64,000 nt of DNA from Dehalococcoidia bacterium (GCA_022826965.1 JAJDTU010000013.1:1-64000), one strand, 5' to 3'. Positions 9,064-17,510 are shown, counted from the first letter of the stretch. Numbers and translations: made by a program. The notes: generated by a model from the sequence alone, not told the origin.

Positions 9064-9102
9064 GCCCTCACCCTAGCCCTCTCCCTCAGGGAGAGGGGAC
9101 CG
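9064..9102. repeat. dispersed palindromic repeat, family A
   Basis: GCCCTCACCCTAGCCCTC leads into a 9-bp stem CCCTCTCCC-TCA-GGGAGAGGG. Similar copies are at 11251-11285, 15864-15901 and, inverted and diverged, 53897-53934. This copy lies between the serine hydrolase start and the binding-protein stop, where it could act as a terminator-like element. Confidence 0.7.
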
Positions 9103-9167
9103 GAGAGAGAGGGGGAGGGCAGGCGCGCATCGGTGCGGGGGCCTCGCCCTCGCGGAGAGGGCAGGTG

Positions 9168-11129
9168 CTAGGCCTTGAGCTTTTGGACGGCGAAGAGTTG
9201 TTCGTTGCCTCTGGGCTGGACGGCTCCGGCGGGCCAGCGGACACCTGAACGAACGACGCCGGCGGTCTGGATCTCCACCAGAGGGAGCATGTAGTAGCCG
9301 AGGGTGTGTTCGATGAACAGCTGGCTGATCAACTCGCTCCGCTTGGCCGGGTCGAGCTCCAGCCGTTGGGCCCGCGCGAGCTCCGTGACCTCTTCGCTGC
9401 TGCCGAGGGTGTAGACGCCCTCCGGCAGGACGGAGATGTTGACGGTTGTCTGGATGTCGGTGCGCTGGCCGTCGATGAACCACCAGATCCCGGGCGCCCC
9501 GTCGGTTCTGCCGGCTCCGGCCTGTCGAATGCCGGCGTCGGTGAAGTACTCCGAGGCGGGATACTCCTTGATCGTCAGCCGGATGCCGATCGCCCCGAGG
9601 TCCTGCTGGACCTGGAGCGCCATCTCGGGGATACCCGGTGAGAAGCCGATGACGATGTGGAACGTGGTGTCGAAGCCGTCGGCGTAGCCCGCCTCGGCCA
9701 TGAGCTCCCTGGCCCGCTCGGGATTGTGTTCGAACATCAGCCCAGCGGCCTCGATCTCATCCTCGGTGGGATATCCGAAGGCGCTGCGGCCGGTGAACAG
9801 GGGCTGCTTCTCGGTGCCGGTCAGCAGGCCGTCGATGATCGCCTGGCGGTTGACGGCGATGTTGGCTGCCTCCCGCACGCGAATGTCGAGGAACGGATTG
9901 GGCGAGCCGTCCTCGAACACCGGGTTGTTGAGGTTGAACCTGGGCAGCATCGTGGTCGCGCCCTGGTAGTGGATCTCATAACCGGGGTCGTCGATGAACC
10001 CCTCAACGTCCTTGGTCGCCAGGCCGTACAGGACGTCCAGTTCTCCGGCCTCGAGCCCCGCGATCTGCGACAGCACCTCAGGCCGGATCAAGACCTTGAG
10101 GTCCTTGTGGAAGGGCACGTGTTTGACGTTGACCGGGTGGTCGAGCGGCTTGAGGTGGTCGTCGAAGCGGGTCATGACGAAGTCGGTGTCGTCGGTGTGG
10201 CTGACGAAGCGGTAGGGACCCGTGCCCATCGGCTCGCGGTCCATGACCGCGTCGCCGACGGTCTCCACATATGCCTTGGAGAAGATCGCCCCGACCGTCG
10301 AGGCGTTCGGCATCTGGTTGGAGACCCAGGCGGCATCGGGAGCGTTCAGCTCCACCTTCCAGGTGCGCTCGTCGACGGCTTGACTGCTGACCCAGTTCTG
10401 CGAGCCGAAGGAGACGCGCGCGCTGGTCCAGCCGGCCGGGTGATCGGTCGTTTCGCCGCCCTGGTGGTACTCGGCGATGTTGCCCATCCGCTCGTAGGTG
10501 AAGACCAGATCCTCCGCCGTGAGGGTCGACCCGTCATGGAAGAGAGCGGGCATGACCTGGGCCACCATCGTCACGTCGTCGACGAATTCGGGCACGATCA
10601 TGTGCGGTCGGATCGAGTTGTCGTCCGGATCGAAGACGATGCCGGCGTCGTACACATTGCCGTGGGAGATGTAGTTGACGTGACTGCCGGAGCGGATCGG
10701 GTCGAGCCCGCCGCCGTCGCGGGGGACTGCGGTCGTGATCGTGGCGTCCAGGTCCAGGTCGGCGAAGGGGGCGGGAGCGACGGCCTGCTGTTCGGCCTGT
10801 TGCTGCGCCTGTTCCTGGGCGGTCTGTTCTTGCTGTTCGACCTGCTGGGCCTGCTGCTGGGCTTGCTGCTGTTGTTGCTCCTGCATCGCCTGCTGCTGAG
10901 CCTGCTCTTGCATGGCCTGCTCTTGCTGCTGCTGTTGCATGGCCTGCTGCTGTTGCTGGTCCTGCTGCTGGGCCTGCGTGACGGCCGGCTGGGCGTCGTC
11001 ATCGTCGTCGCCGCAGCCGACCAGGGCCAGGCCGGCGGCGCCGACGCCGGCGCGAGCGCTGCTGCGCAGCAGGGCTCGGCGCGTCAGGTGCTTGCGGGAC
11101 ATTCGGGTCCAGTAGTTTCGCTCGCTCAT
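9168..11129 (-). CDS. ABC transporter substrate-binding protein, family 5, Tat/lipoprotein type
   Basis: 653 residues. The N-terminus carries a twin-arginine signal (TRRALLRSSARAGVGAAG) and a lipobox LVGC with the lipidated Cys at 39, then five Asp and a Gln-rich tether from about 51 to 116. The remaining ~530 residues are a peptide/nickel-type (SBP_bac_5) binding domain, with blocks such as LTAEDLVFTYERM, MGTGPYRFVSHT and FLDIRVREAANIAVNRQAII. It is divergent to the permease pair at 11365-13190, its likely partner. Twelve consecutive G lie immediately upstream of the start on the coding strand. The ligand, probably an oligopeptide or similar small organic compound, is unknown. Confidence 0.92.
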   Translation of the reverse strand: MSERNYWTRMSRKHLTRRALLRSSARAGVGAAGLALVGCGDDDDDAQPAVTQAQQQDQQQQQAMQQQQQEQAMQEQAQQQAMQEQQQQQAQQQAQQVEQQEQTAQEQAQQQAEQQAVAPAPFADLDLDATITTAVPRDGGGLDPIRSGSHVNYISHGNVYDAGIVFDPDDNSIRPHMIVPEFVDDVTMVAQVMPALFHDGSTLTAEDLVFTYERMGNIAEYHQGGETTDHPAGWTSARVSFGSQNWVSSQAVDERTWKVELNAPDAAWVSNQMPNASTVGAIFSKAYVETVGDAVMDREPMGTGPYRFVSHTDDTDFVMTRFDDHLKPLDHPVNVKHVPFHKDLKVLIRPEVLSQIAGLEAGELDVLYGLATKDVEGFIDDPGYEIHYQGATTMLPRFNLNNPVFEDGSPNPFLDIRVREAANIAVNRQAIIDGLLTGTEKQPLFTGRSAFGYPTEDEIEAAGLMFEHNPERARELMAEAGYADGFDTTFHIVIGFSPGIPEMALQVQQDLGAIGIRLTIKEYPASEYFTDAGIRQAGAGRTDGAPGIWWFIDGQRTDIQTTVNISVLPEGVYTLGSSEEVTELARAQRLELDPAKRSELISQLFIEHTLGYYMLPLVEIQTAGVVRSGVRWPAGAVQPRGNEQLFAVQKLKA

Positions 11130-11133
11130 GTCA

Positions 11134-11145
11134 CCCCCCCCCCCC
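11134..11145 (-). promoter_or_regulatory. poly-G(12) tract in the ribosome-binding region
   Basis: Twelve C on the plus strand (G on the coding strand) end 4 bases before the ATG of the substrate-binding protein, where the Shine-Dalgarno sequence should be. Tracts of this length are prone to slippage, so the spacing and strength of the binding site could vary between cells. An assembly error in length is possible. Confidence 0.5.
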
Positions 11146-11250
11146 GCATCCGAGCAGCGTGATTGTTCGCTGCCTCGAAACAGGTCGGTTCTCGGAGAGT
11201 ATGGCCGATGCGCGGTGGGGTTTCAACGTGTCGGGGCCTTGCGGCGGAAG

Positions 11251-11285
11251 ACCCTCACCCCAACCCTCTCCCTCGGGGAGAGGGC
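11251..11285. repeat. dispersed palindromic repeat, family A
   Basis: ACCCTCACCCCAACCCTC followed by the stem CCCTCTCCC-TCG-GGGAGAGGG. It lies in the divergent gap between the binding-protein gene and the permease genes. Confidence 0.7.
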
Positions 11286-11364
11286 GCCGGAGGAGGTGGC
11301 GCTTTGACTAGCATGCGGCCAGTGGTTCGGGTTTGAGTGAGCCGGACCTGGCTCGGGGCGCGCC

Positions 11365-12297
11365 TTGCAGTTCTGGAACTACCTCATCGTCCGTCTGCTG
11401 CAGGCGATCGTGGTCGTGTTCGTGGTAGTGAGCATCGTCTTTTTCGTTGCCCGGCTGGTGGGCAATCCGGAATCGTTTCTGCTGCCGTACGAGGCGACCG
11501 ACGCGGAAATCGAGACGATCCGCGATCGTCTGGGCCTGAACGACACGCTGATCGTGCAGTACGGCGACTTCCTCTGGGATCTCGTGAATCTGGACTTCGG
11601 GACGTCGTACCGCGGCGCGGGGACGTCGACGATTGCCGCGATTGGCGAACGGGCGGTGAACACGCTGAAGTTGACGGTCGCGGGGATGGTCTTCGCGGTC
11701 GGTCTGTCGATTCCGCTGGGCATTACGGCGGCGCTGCGCCGGGGCAAGGTGACCGACTGGATCGCCAGATTTCTCGCCGTGTTTGGACAGGCGACGCCGA
11801 GTTTCTGGCTGGGGCTAATGGTGATCTTTTTCTTCGCCGTGGAACTGGGCTGGTTCCCAACCGGCGGAGCGGAGGGGTTCAGATCATTGATCCTGCCTGC
11901 GCTGTCGTTGGGGCTGCTTGAGATGGCGGCGATCATGCGCCTGACCCGTTCCGGGATGATCGACGTGATGGGTTCTGATTTCATCACCACGGCGCGGGCC
12001 AAGGGACTGCGGGAATCCACCGTCGTTACCCGGCACGCGTTGCGCCACGCGCTGCTGCCGGTGGTGACGATTCTCGGCCTCGGGCTGGGGCGCTTGATTG
12101 CGGGAGCGGTGATCATCGAGGTCGTGTTCGCCTGGCCGGGAATCGGGCGGCTGATCATCGACTCGATCGTGCAGTCCGACTATCCGATGGTGCAAACGGC
12201 GATCATCGTGCTGGCCGCCTCGATTGCGCTGGCCAACGCGCTGGTTGACGTCTCGTACCGGTTGATCGATCCGCGAATCCGCGCGGGAGCGATCTGA
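11365..12297 (+). CDS. ABC transporter permease, DppB/OppB type
   Basis: 310 residues with six predicted membrane helices, an inner-membrane permease of the peptide/nickel importer family. The cytoplasmic EAA loop that docks the ATPase is visible as ARAKGLRESTVVTRHALRHA, followed by LLPVVTILGLGLG and VVFAWPGIGRL. The start is a TTG at 11365 (LQFWNYLIVRLLQAI); no better upstream start is seen. Its stop overlaps the next permease start (ATGA), so the two are translated together. No ATPase gene follows. Confidence 0.92.
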   Translation: MQFWNYLIVRLLQAIVVVFVVVSIVFFVARLVGNPESFLLPYEATDAEIETIRDRLGLNDTLIVQYGDFLWDLVNLDFGTSYRGAGTSTIAAIGERAVNTLKLTVAGMVFAVGLSIPLGITAALRRGKVTDWIARFLAVFGQATPSFWLGLMVIFFFAVELGWFPTGGAEGFRSLILPALSLGLLEMAAIMRLTRSGMIDVMGSDFITTARAKGLRESTVVTRHALRHALLPVVTILGLGLGRLIAGAVIIEVVFAWPGIGRLIIDSIVQSDYPMVQTAIIVLAASIALANALVDVSYRLIDPRIRAGAI

Positions 12298-13190
12298 TGA
12301 CCGAGCGCGCAGCGGCACCGGTCGAGGTCGACTTTTCCGAGCCGCGCCGTCCGATCCGCTGGCGGCGTTGGCTGGGGTTGTCGGTGCCGCTGGCGATTGC
12401 GCTGGTCTTTGTGCTGGCGGGCGCCCTGGCGGACGTGCTGGCTCCGCACGATCCGAGTTTCGTCAATCTGGGCGCGCGGCTGTCGCCGCCGGTCTTCGAC
12501 AGCGGTACCTGGGAGCACCCGCTGGGGACGGACGACGTGGGCCGCGACATCCTGAGCCGGCTGATGCACGGCGCGCGGCTCTCGCTGATCGTGGTGGGGA
12601 TCGTGGTGCCGGGCTCGGCCCTGTTTGGCACGCTGGTGGGGATGACCTCGGGATGGCTCGGTGGCGTCACGGGCCAGGTCTTGATGCGGATCGTGGACAT
12701 CCAGCTCGCGTTGCCGGGGATCCTGTTCGCACTGCTGCTGGGCAGCATCTTCGGGCCGAGCCTGCGCAATGTGATCGTCATCCTGCTGGTCTGGACGTGG
12801 TCGGGCTACGCGCGGCTGGTGCGGGCGGAGGTGCTGTCGCTGCGCGAACGCGATTTCACGACGGCGTCGCGAGCATTGGGCGCCGGCGGCTGGTGGATCA
12901 TGCGCAAGCACCTGTTCCCCAACGTGGTGAACACGGTGGTGATCATCATGACGCTGGAGGTCGCGATCGTGATCCAGGTGGAGGCGGCGCTGAGTTTCCT
13001 CGGAGTGGGAGTGCCGGCGGGGACGGCGTCGTGGGGTCGGATGATCACGGAGGGTCGGGAAGTGATGATCGTGGCCTGGTGGCCGATCTGGCTACCGGGG
13101 TTGGCTCTGTTGATCATCTCGCTGACGGGGAATCTGATGGGGGACTGGTTGCGGGATCGGCTGGATCCGCGGCTGCGGCATCTGCACTGA
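12297..13190 (+). CDS. ABC transporter permease, DppC/OppC type
   Basis: 297 residues, the second membrane half of the importer. A long cytoplasmic N-terminus precedes the first helix (about residues 28-45). The family block HPLGTDDVGRDILSRLMHGARLSL and the EAA loop ASRALGAGGWWIMRKHLFPN are clear, as is the end GDWLRDRLDPRLR. The start ATG overlaps the stop of the DppB-type gene. It probably forms a heterodimer with that protein. Confidence 0.93.
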   Translation: MTERAAAPVEVDFSEPRRPIRWRRWLGLSVPLAIALVFVLAGALADVLAPHDPSFVNLGARLSPPVFDSGTWEHPLGTDDVGRDILSRLMHGARLSLIVVGIVVPGSALFGTLVGMTSGWLGGVTGQVLMRIVDIQLALPGILFALLLGSIFGPSLRNVIVILLVWTWSGYARLVRAEVLSLRERDFTTASRALGAGGWWIMRKHLFPNVVNTVVIIMTLEVAIVIQVEAALSFLGVGVPAGTASWGRMITEGREVMIVAWWPIWLPGLALLIISLTGNLMGDWLRDRLDPRLRHLH

Positions 13191-13210
13191 GGCGCGCTGA
13201 TTGCCGTGAC

Positions 13211-13257
13211 GGCCCCCCTCTGCCTGCGGCATCTCCCCCCCTCCGCGGGGGGAGAAA
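13211..13257. repeat. dispersed palindromic repeat, family B
   Basis: A short hairpin TGCC-TGC-GGCA is followed by a strong stem of C and G runs (CTCCCCCC / GGGGGGAG). Related copies are at 19661-19704 and 32541-32590. It lies just after the permease operon stop and may terminate it. Confidence 0.65.
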
Positions 13258-13317
13258 GGGGATGGGGTTCGCGGAGCTGCGCGGGGGACGCGCACACTTC
13301 AAGGGTGTGCCTATGCT

Positions 13318-14556
13318 GTGACCACTATGCCTCCCGATCTGCCGCTTCCGCTTGATGGAATCCGGGTGACGGATTTTTCGTGGATTGTTGCGGGTCCTCA
13401 GGCGACTCGGATTCTGGCGGACCTCGGGGCGGATGTAGTGAAGGTGGAGAATGAGTCGTACCTGGATTCGATGCGGATTGGTCTGCGTCAGGATCCGAAG
13501 AATCCTTCTCTAAACCGATCGGGCTTTCATTCGAATCTGAGCCGGAACAAGCGGTCCATCACGGCGAACCTGTTTCATCCGAAGGGGCGCGAGGCGGTGG
13601 AGCGGTTGCTGGCGGCGTCGGACGTGGTGATTGAGAACTTCAGCGCCGGCGCGTTTGGGCGGATGGGGTTCTCCTGGGAGCGGTTGCAGGAGATCAATCC
13701 GTCGTTGATCTATGTGTCGGTGTCGGGTTTTGGCCATGTGGGACGCGACGCGTCGTACACGACGTGGGGACCCAGCGCGCAGGCGATATCCGGGGCGACG
13801 GCGATGTCGGGGCTGGCGGATCAACCTCCGGCCGGTTGGGGGTTCTCCTATCTGGACCACAGCGCGGGCTACTACGCCGCGATTGCGGCGCTGATGGCGC
13901 TTCATCATCGGGCGCGGACCGGCGAGGCGCAGCATGTCGACATGTCGCAGATCGAGTGCGGCATGGTCGTGAGCGCGGTGCCGATGCTCGATTACCAGAT
14001 CAACGGGCGTAGCTACGAATGCGTCGGGAACCGCTCGCGATATCCGGCGACGGCGCCGCACAACACGTATCCGTGCGCGGGCGATGATCGCTGGATCGCG
14101 ATCGCGGTTGACGATGAGGCGCAGTGGGCCGCGCTGTGCGAAGTGCTGGGCCTGGCCGCGCTGTGCGACGATTCCCGTTTCACCGATATGGCTAGTCGGA
14201 AGGCGCATGAAGACGCGCTGGACGAGGCGCTCGCCGCCGTCACCTGCGAGCGTGAACCGTTCGAGCTGATGCTCGAGCTGCAGGAACGAGGCGTTCCGAC
14301 GGGCGTCTGCCAGCGGACGGACGATAAGCAGGAGCGCGATCCTCAGCTGGCCGAGCGCGGGTTCTATCCGACGGCTCCGCACGAGGAGTTGGGCGAGCAT
14401 CGTTACGAGGGTCTGCCGATGCAGTTCTCGAAGGCGCGCTGGCGCATGGACCGGGGCGCGCCGCTGCTCGGCGAGCACAACCATGCGGTGCTGACCGAGT
14501 TGCTGGGCTACAGCGATGAGGAGTTTGCCAACATGCTCGGGGAGCTGGCGATCTGA
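13318..14556 (+). CDS. CaiB/BaiF class III CoA-transferase
   Basis: 412 residues, typical length. The N-terminal block LPLDGIRVTDFSWIVAGPQA and LADLGADVVKVENES, and the interior VIENFSAGAFGRMGFSWE, are diagnostic. By eye the catalytic Asp (Asp169 of formyl-CoA transferase) corresponds to the Asp of FSYLDHSAGYYAA. The family moves CoA between carboxylic acids. GTG at 13318 or ATG at 13327 could be the start. The stop overlaps the start of the next CaiB gene, so the two may form a heteromeric enzyme. Confidence 0.93.
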   Translation: MTTMPPDLPLPLDGIRVTDFSWIVAGPQATRILADLGADVVKVENESYLDSMRIGLRQDPKNPSLNRSGFHSNLSRNKRSITANLFHPKGREAVERLLAASDVVIENFSAGAFGRMGFSWERLQEINPSLIYVSVSGFGHVGRDASYTTWGPSAQAISGATAMSGLADQPPAGWGFSYLDHSAGYYAAIAALMALHHRARTGEAQHVDMSQIECGMVVSAVPMLDYQINGRSYECVGNRSRYPATAPHNTYPCAGDDRWIAIAVDDEAQWAALCEVLGLAALCDDSRFTDMASRKAHEDALDEALAAVTCEREPFELMLELQERGVPTGVCQRTDDKQERDPQLAERGFYPTAPHEELGEHRYEGLPMQFSKARWRMDRGAPLLGEHNHAVLTELLGYSDEEFANMLGELAI

Positions 14557-15839
14557 TGTCCGGCACTGACGAGTCTCAAGGCGACGCGCTTCCGGGCCCG
14601 CTTGAGGGTCTGCGGGTGATTGAGATCGGCGACCTCGGCGAGGTGGCGGGGAAGTTGCTGGCCGACGCGGGCGCCGACGTGATCCGGGTTGAGCCGCCAG
14701 GGGGCGGCCGGAGCCGGCGCGTGGGGCCGTTCATCGATGACGATCCGGGTCAGCCGTCGTTGCTGCATGCCAGCCGGAATACGAGCAAACGGGCGGTGAC
14801 GCTGGATGTGAGGCAGGCGCCAGGGCTTGAGCTCTGGCGCCGGCTGGTCGGACGGGTCGATGTCGTAATCGATGCGACCGCTCCGACCTTCCTGGACGAG
14901 CTCGGCGGGGGCTGGGAGTGGGCCGAGTCCCAGCCGGAGTTGAGCGGCTGCGTCTGGTGCAGCATTAGTCCGTTCGGACGGACGGGTCCCCGGCGGGACT
15001 GGGCGGCGAGCGACCTGGTTCAGCTTGCGCTGGGCGGGCCGATGATGAGCAACGGCTACGACGACCACAGTCTGCCGCCGATCCGGCCGGAGGGCGAACA
15101 TAGCATCGCGGTGAGCAATGAGTATGCGGTCTCCGGGGTGCTCGCCGCGCTGTGGATGCGGAATGCCGGCCACTCTGGGCAGCTGGTGGACGTGTCGATC
15201 CACGAGGCAGTCTCGGCGACGACCGAGGGCGCGTTTCCGAACTGGGAGTACTTCGGCCGGCTCGTGCAGCGTCAGACCGGTCGCCACGCTGCTCCGGATC
15301 CGACGGCTGCCTGGCAGTATCTGGCGTCCGACGGTCAGTATGTCTGCCTGATCAACGGCGGCCTGCCGCGGGGGAACTCCGCCTGGGATGGGCTGCTGGA
15401 CTGGATGGATGAGCATGATGCGGCCGGCGACCTGCGCGACGGGCAATACCAGGAATTGCTGTTCAGCGACCCGCGGGCGAACCCGGAGGGCCGCCGGCAT
15501 GTCGCCAACACGATTGGCGACTTCGTCCAGAGTCGGCCTGCGGAGGAGGTCTATCGTCGCAGCCAGGCACTTCATTTCGCCTGGGGCATCGTGCGCCGGC
15601 CCGAGCAGAACCTGGACGATCCGCACTGGGAGGATCGGGGATTCTTCTGGCAGGGCGAGGTGCCCGGGGTTGAGGGGACTGTGCGCTATCCGGGGGCTCC
15701 ATATCGGTTTACCAAGTCGCCGGTTCGGCTGCGGCGTCGGCCTCCGTTGGTTGGGGAGCACAACCATGAGGTGTATGTCGGCGAGCTTGGGTTGACGTCC
15801 GGGGAGTTGCGCGGGCTGCTGGAGTCGGGGGTTGTGTAG
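14556..15839 (+). CDS. CaiB/BaiF-family protein lacking the catalytic Asp
   Basis: 427 residues, same fold as its upstream partner (GPLEGLRVIEIGDLGEVAGK, ADAGADVIRVEPPGGG, SGQLVDVSIHEAV). Counting back from the shared GQ motif, the residue at the catalytic Asp position is Ile in a stretch reading HSIAVSNEYAVSG, so this copy is probably not catalytic alone. Heteromeric class III transferases are known (for example BbsEF), and I infer a structural or substrate-binding role. The start overlaps the previous stop by one base (TGATG). Confidence 0.9.
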   Translation: MSGTDESQGDALPGPLEGLRVIEIGDLGEVAGKLLADAGADVIRVEPPGGGRSRRVGPFIDDDPGQPSLLHASRNTSKRAVTLDVRQAPGLELWRRLVGRVDVVIDATAPTFLDELGGGWEWAESQPELSGCVWCSISPFGRTGPRRDWAASDLVQLALGGPMMSNGYDDHSLPPIRPEGEHSIAVSNEYAVSGVLAALWMRNAGHSGQLVDVSIHEAVSATTEGAFPNWEYFGRLVQRQTGRHAAPDPTAAWQYLASDGQYVCLINGGLPRGNSAWDGLLDWMDEHDAAGDLRDGQYQELLFSDPRANPEGRRHVANTIGDFVQSRPAEEVYRRSQALHFAWGIVRRPEQNLDDPHWEDRGFFWQGEVPGVEGTVRYPGAPYRFTKSPVRLRRRPPLVGEHNHEVYVGELGLTSGELRGLLESGVV

Positions 15840-15863
15840 GTCTGTGGGTAGTTGGCGCTGAGG

Positions 15864-15901
15864 GCCCTCACCCTAACCCTCTCCCTCAGGGAGAGGGGAC
15901 C
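15864..15901. repeat. dispersed palindromic repeat, family A, overlapping a gene end
   Basis: GCCCTCACCCTAACCCTC followed by CCCTCTCCC-TCA-GGGAGAGGG. On the minus strand it supplies the last codons (Val-Pro-Ser-Pro) and the TGA stop of the gene at 15886-16962, so the element has become part of that coding sequence. Confidence 0.75.
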
Positions 15902-16962
15902 AGAGGGCCCGGCAGTTCGCAGGAGAAGTCGAAGTCGATGGGGGCGTGGACCGGGTGGGTTGAGCCGGCGAGGCCTCCGCTGAAGACCGCGGAGTACATG
16001 CCTCCGCCTCCGGCGACGATGAGGACAATGTCTTCGGGGCCTCGCAAGGCGGGTAGGTGGGCGTCGTCGTTGCGGAAGGCTCGCTTTGTAGCCCAGCCCC
16101 GCATTGTTGAGTTCGGGGTCACGGCCAGCTTCACGAGGCGCTCAATGACGTCATCGCGGGTGAGTCCCGCTGAGGCGAGGACGCCGGCGTGTACCGGATT
16201 GAGAACGACGATCACCGGACCGTTGCCGATCTGCGTGTTGTTGGCTCCGGGAATCGCGATGGCCCCGGCGACGACGCGGAGGATGCGTTCGTGGGCTTCG
16301 GGATCGTCGTCGTTGGTCTGCATCATGACGGAGTGGGGCGCGTCGACGCCGACGAGGGTGACGGCGGACTGGTCGGCGTCGTAGCCGAAGCTGGTGTGCA
16401 GTGGTGAGAAGGGGCTGCCCTCTTCGTCTTCGGCGAGGCAGCAGGTGAACTTGCCCGGCTGACCGAGGGCGGCCATGTCACCGTGGCCGGGTCGGGCGCC
16501 GCCGATGTTCATCAGGCAGAGTCGCAGGGCTCGACCGATGCTGGCGTTGGCGCGATGTCCGGGTCCGAGCGCGCCCCAGCCGGAGGCGATCGGACCGCAG
16601 ACCTCGCGGGCGGGACCGTTGACGATGATCACCGGTCCGAGGCCATGGGTCGTGGACTGCATGTTGTCGATGTCGAACTCGGGATCGCCGACCGCGCGCA
16701 CGGCGGCCAGCACGACGGGGAAATGCTCCGGTCGGCAGCCGGCCATGACGGCGTTGATCGCGACCTTCTCGACGGTCGCCTGGCCGGGACCGATCTCGCC
16801 GATGACGACATCCGGTTCGAGTTCGACACCCGCGAGCAGGGCTTCGACGCGCTCTTCAGTGGGGATGACGACGGGCAAACCGTCGGTCCACTCACGCAGA
16901 TGGAACAGTTCGAGCGCCGTTGCCTCGTCCGAGGCCTGGTGGCGCGTAGAGCGCAGGTTCAC
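15886..16962 (-). CDS. unknown protein coupled to a UGSC-type selenoprotein, 358 aa
   Basis: I cannot name a family. The start is a GTG that overlaps the TGA stop of the selenoprotein gene upstream (GTGA), so translation is coupled. It is soluble and glycine-rich, with two similar-looking halves containing GLGPVIIVNGPAREVCGP and TQIGNGPVIVVLNPVHAGVL. A block around residues 150-180 reads MNIGGARPGHGDMAALGQPG and then KFTCCLAEDEE, with a vicinal Cys pair. The coupling suggests that it works with the selenoprotein as partner or second subunit. The last codons come from a family A repeat. Confidence 0.85.
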   Translation of the reverse strand: MNLRSTRHQASDEATALELFHLREWTDGLPVVIPTEERVEALLAGVELEPDVVIGEIGPGQATVEKVAINAVMAGCRPEHFPVVLAAVRAVGDPEFDIDNMQSTTHGLGPVIIVNGPAREVCGPIASGWGALGPGHRANASIGRALRLCLMNIGGARPGHGDMAALGQPGKFTCCLAEDEEGSPFSPLHTSFGYDADQSAVTLVGVDAPHSVMMQTNDDDPEAHERILRVVAGAIAIPGANNTQIGNGPVIVVLNPVHAGVLASAGLTRDDVIERLVKLAVTPNSTMRGWATKRAFRNDDAHLPALRGPEDIVLIVAGGGGMYSAVFSGGLAGSTHPVHAPIDFDFSCELPGPLVPSP

Positions 16963-17489
16963 CGGGTGCGCCCCTCGAGCAGGTCGATGATGCCGGGCGC
17001 GGCCTCGTGGGCGACGCGGGCGAGGTTTTCGTCGCCCGTGCCGGAACAGGGATGAGGCAGGACGCAGCGAGGCACGGCGGGCATGCCGACGGCCTCGGCG
17101 GTGAACGCGGCCAGCTCGACGAACGCCTCGGTGACGATTGCGATGGATGGAAGGCCGGCCTTGGCGAAGATTGCTCCGTCACGCACGGTGCCGGATGTGC
17201 AGCCGCCTCAATGCCCCCAGGCGGCGAGCACGGCATCGCACTCTTGGCTGATGACATCAACCTGCTCGTCGGTCACGGCCGCGACGTTGGGCTTCTGGTA
17301 GTGACGGAAGGTGGCCTGCGGCATGATGGCGGCCAGTTCCGACTCCAACTTGTGCATGAACTCCGTGCCGTCGGGGAAGGCGTTTGAGATCAGGCCGACC
17401 GTGATCGGGCCGCTGGTGTCGATGAAGAGCTCGTAGGGTTCAAGGTCGATGCCGCGCTCGGCCGTGGGTTCGAGGAAGGTGACGGGCAT
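16959..17489 (-). CDS. UGSC-type selenoprotein, TGA at 17208-17210 read as Sec
   Basis: Read through one in-frame TGA this gives 176 residues; otherwise it would break into 93- and ~75-residue ORFs in the same frame. AGGAG lies 7 bases before the ATG. Around the TGA the protein reads DAVLAAWGH-U-GGCTSGTVRDGAIF, with Sec at 94 and Cys at 97, then KAGLPSIAIVTEAFV. This is the arrangement of the UGSC family, known from marine metagenomes to use Sec or Cys in U/C-G-S-C. Here the third residue is Gly, giving UGGC. A redox role through a selenenylsulfide is inferred. It lies 21 bases after the AhpD-like selenoprotein gene and overlaps the next gene. Confidence 0.85.
17183..17200 (-). promoter_or_regulatory. 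possible bSECIS element of the UGSC-type gene (weak)
   Basis: From 8 bases after the TGA, GCAC pairs with GTGC around a 10-base loop containing GG at +16/+17. An alternative fold pairs TCCG with CGGA slightly further on. Both are short, so this element is far less convincing than the one in the neighbouring AhpD-like gene. Confidence 0.3.
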
Positions 17490-17510
17490 GGTGGGTCTCC
17501 TGGGAGAACG

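Noticed and set aside
9657-11162. Plus-strand open frame opposite the first binding-protein gene
   Set aside because: It contains long Leu runs that are the antisense of the Gln-rich tether, and has no family features.
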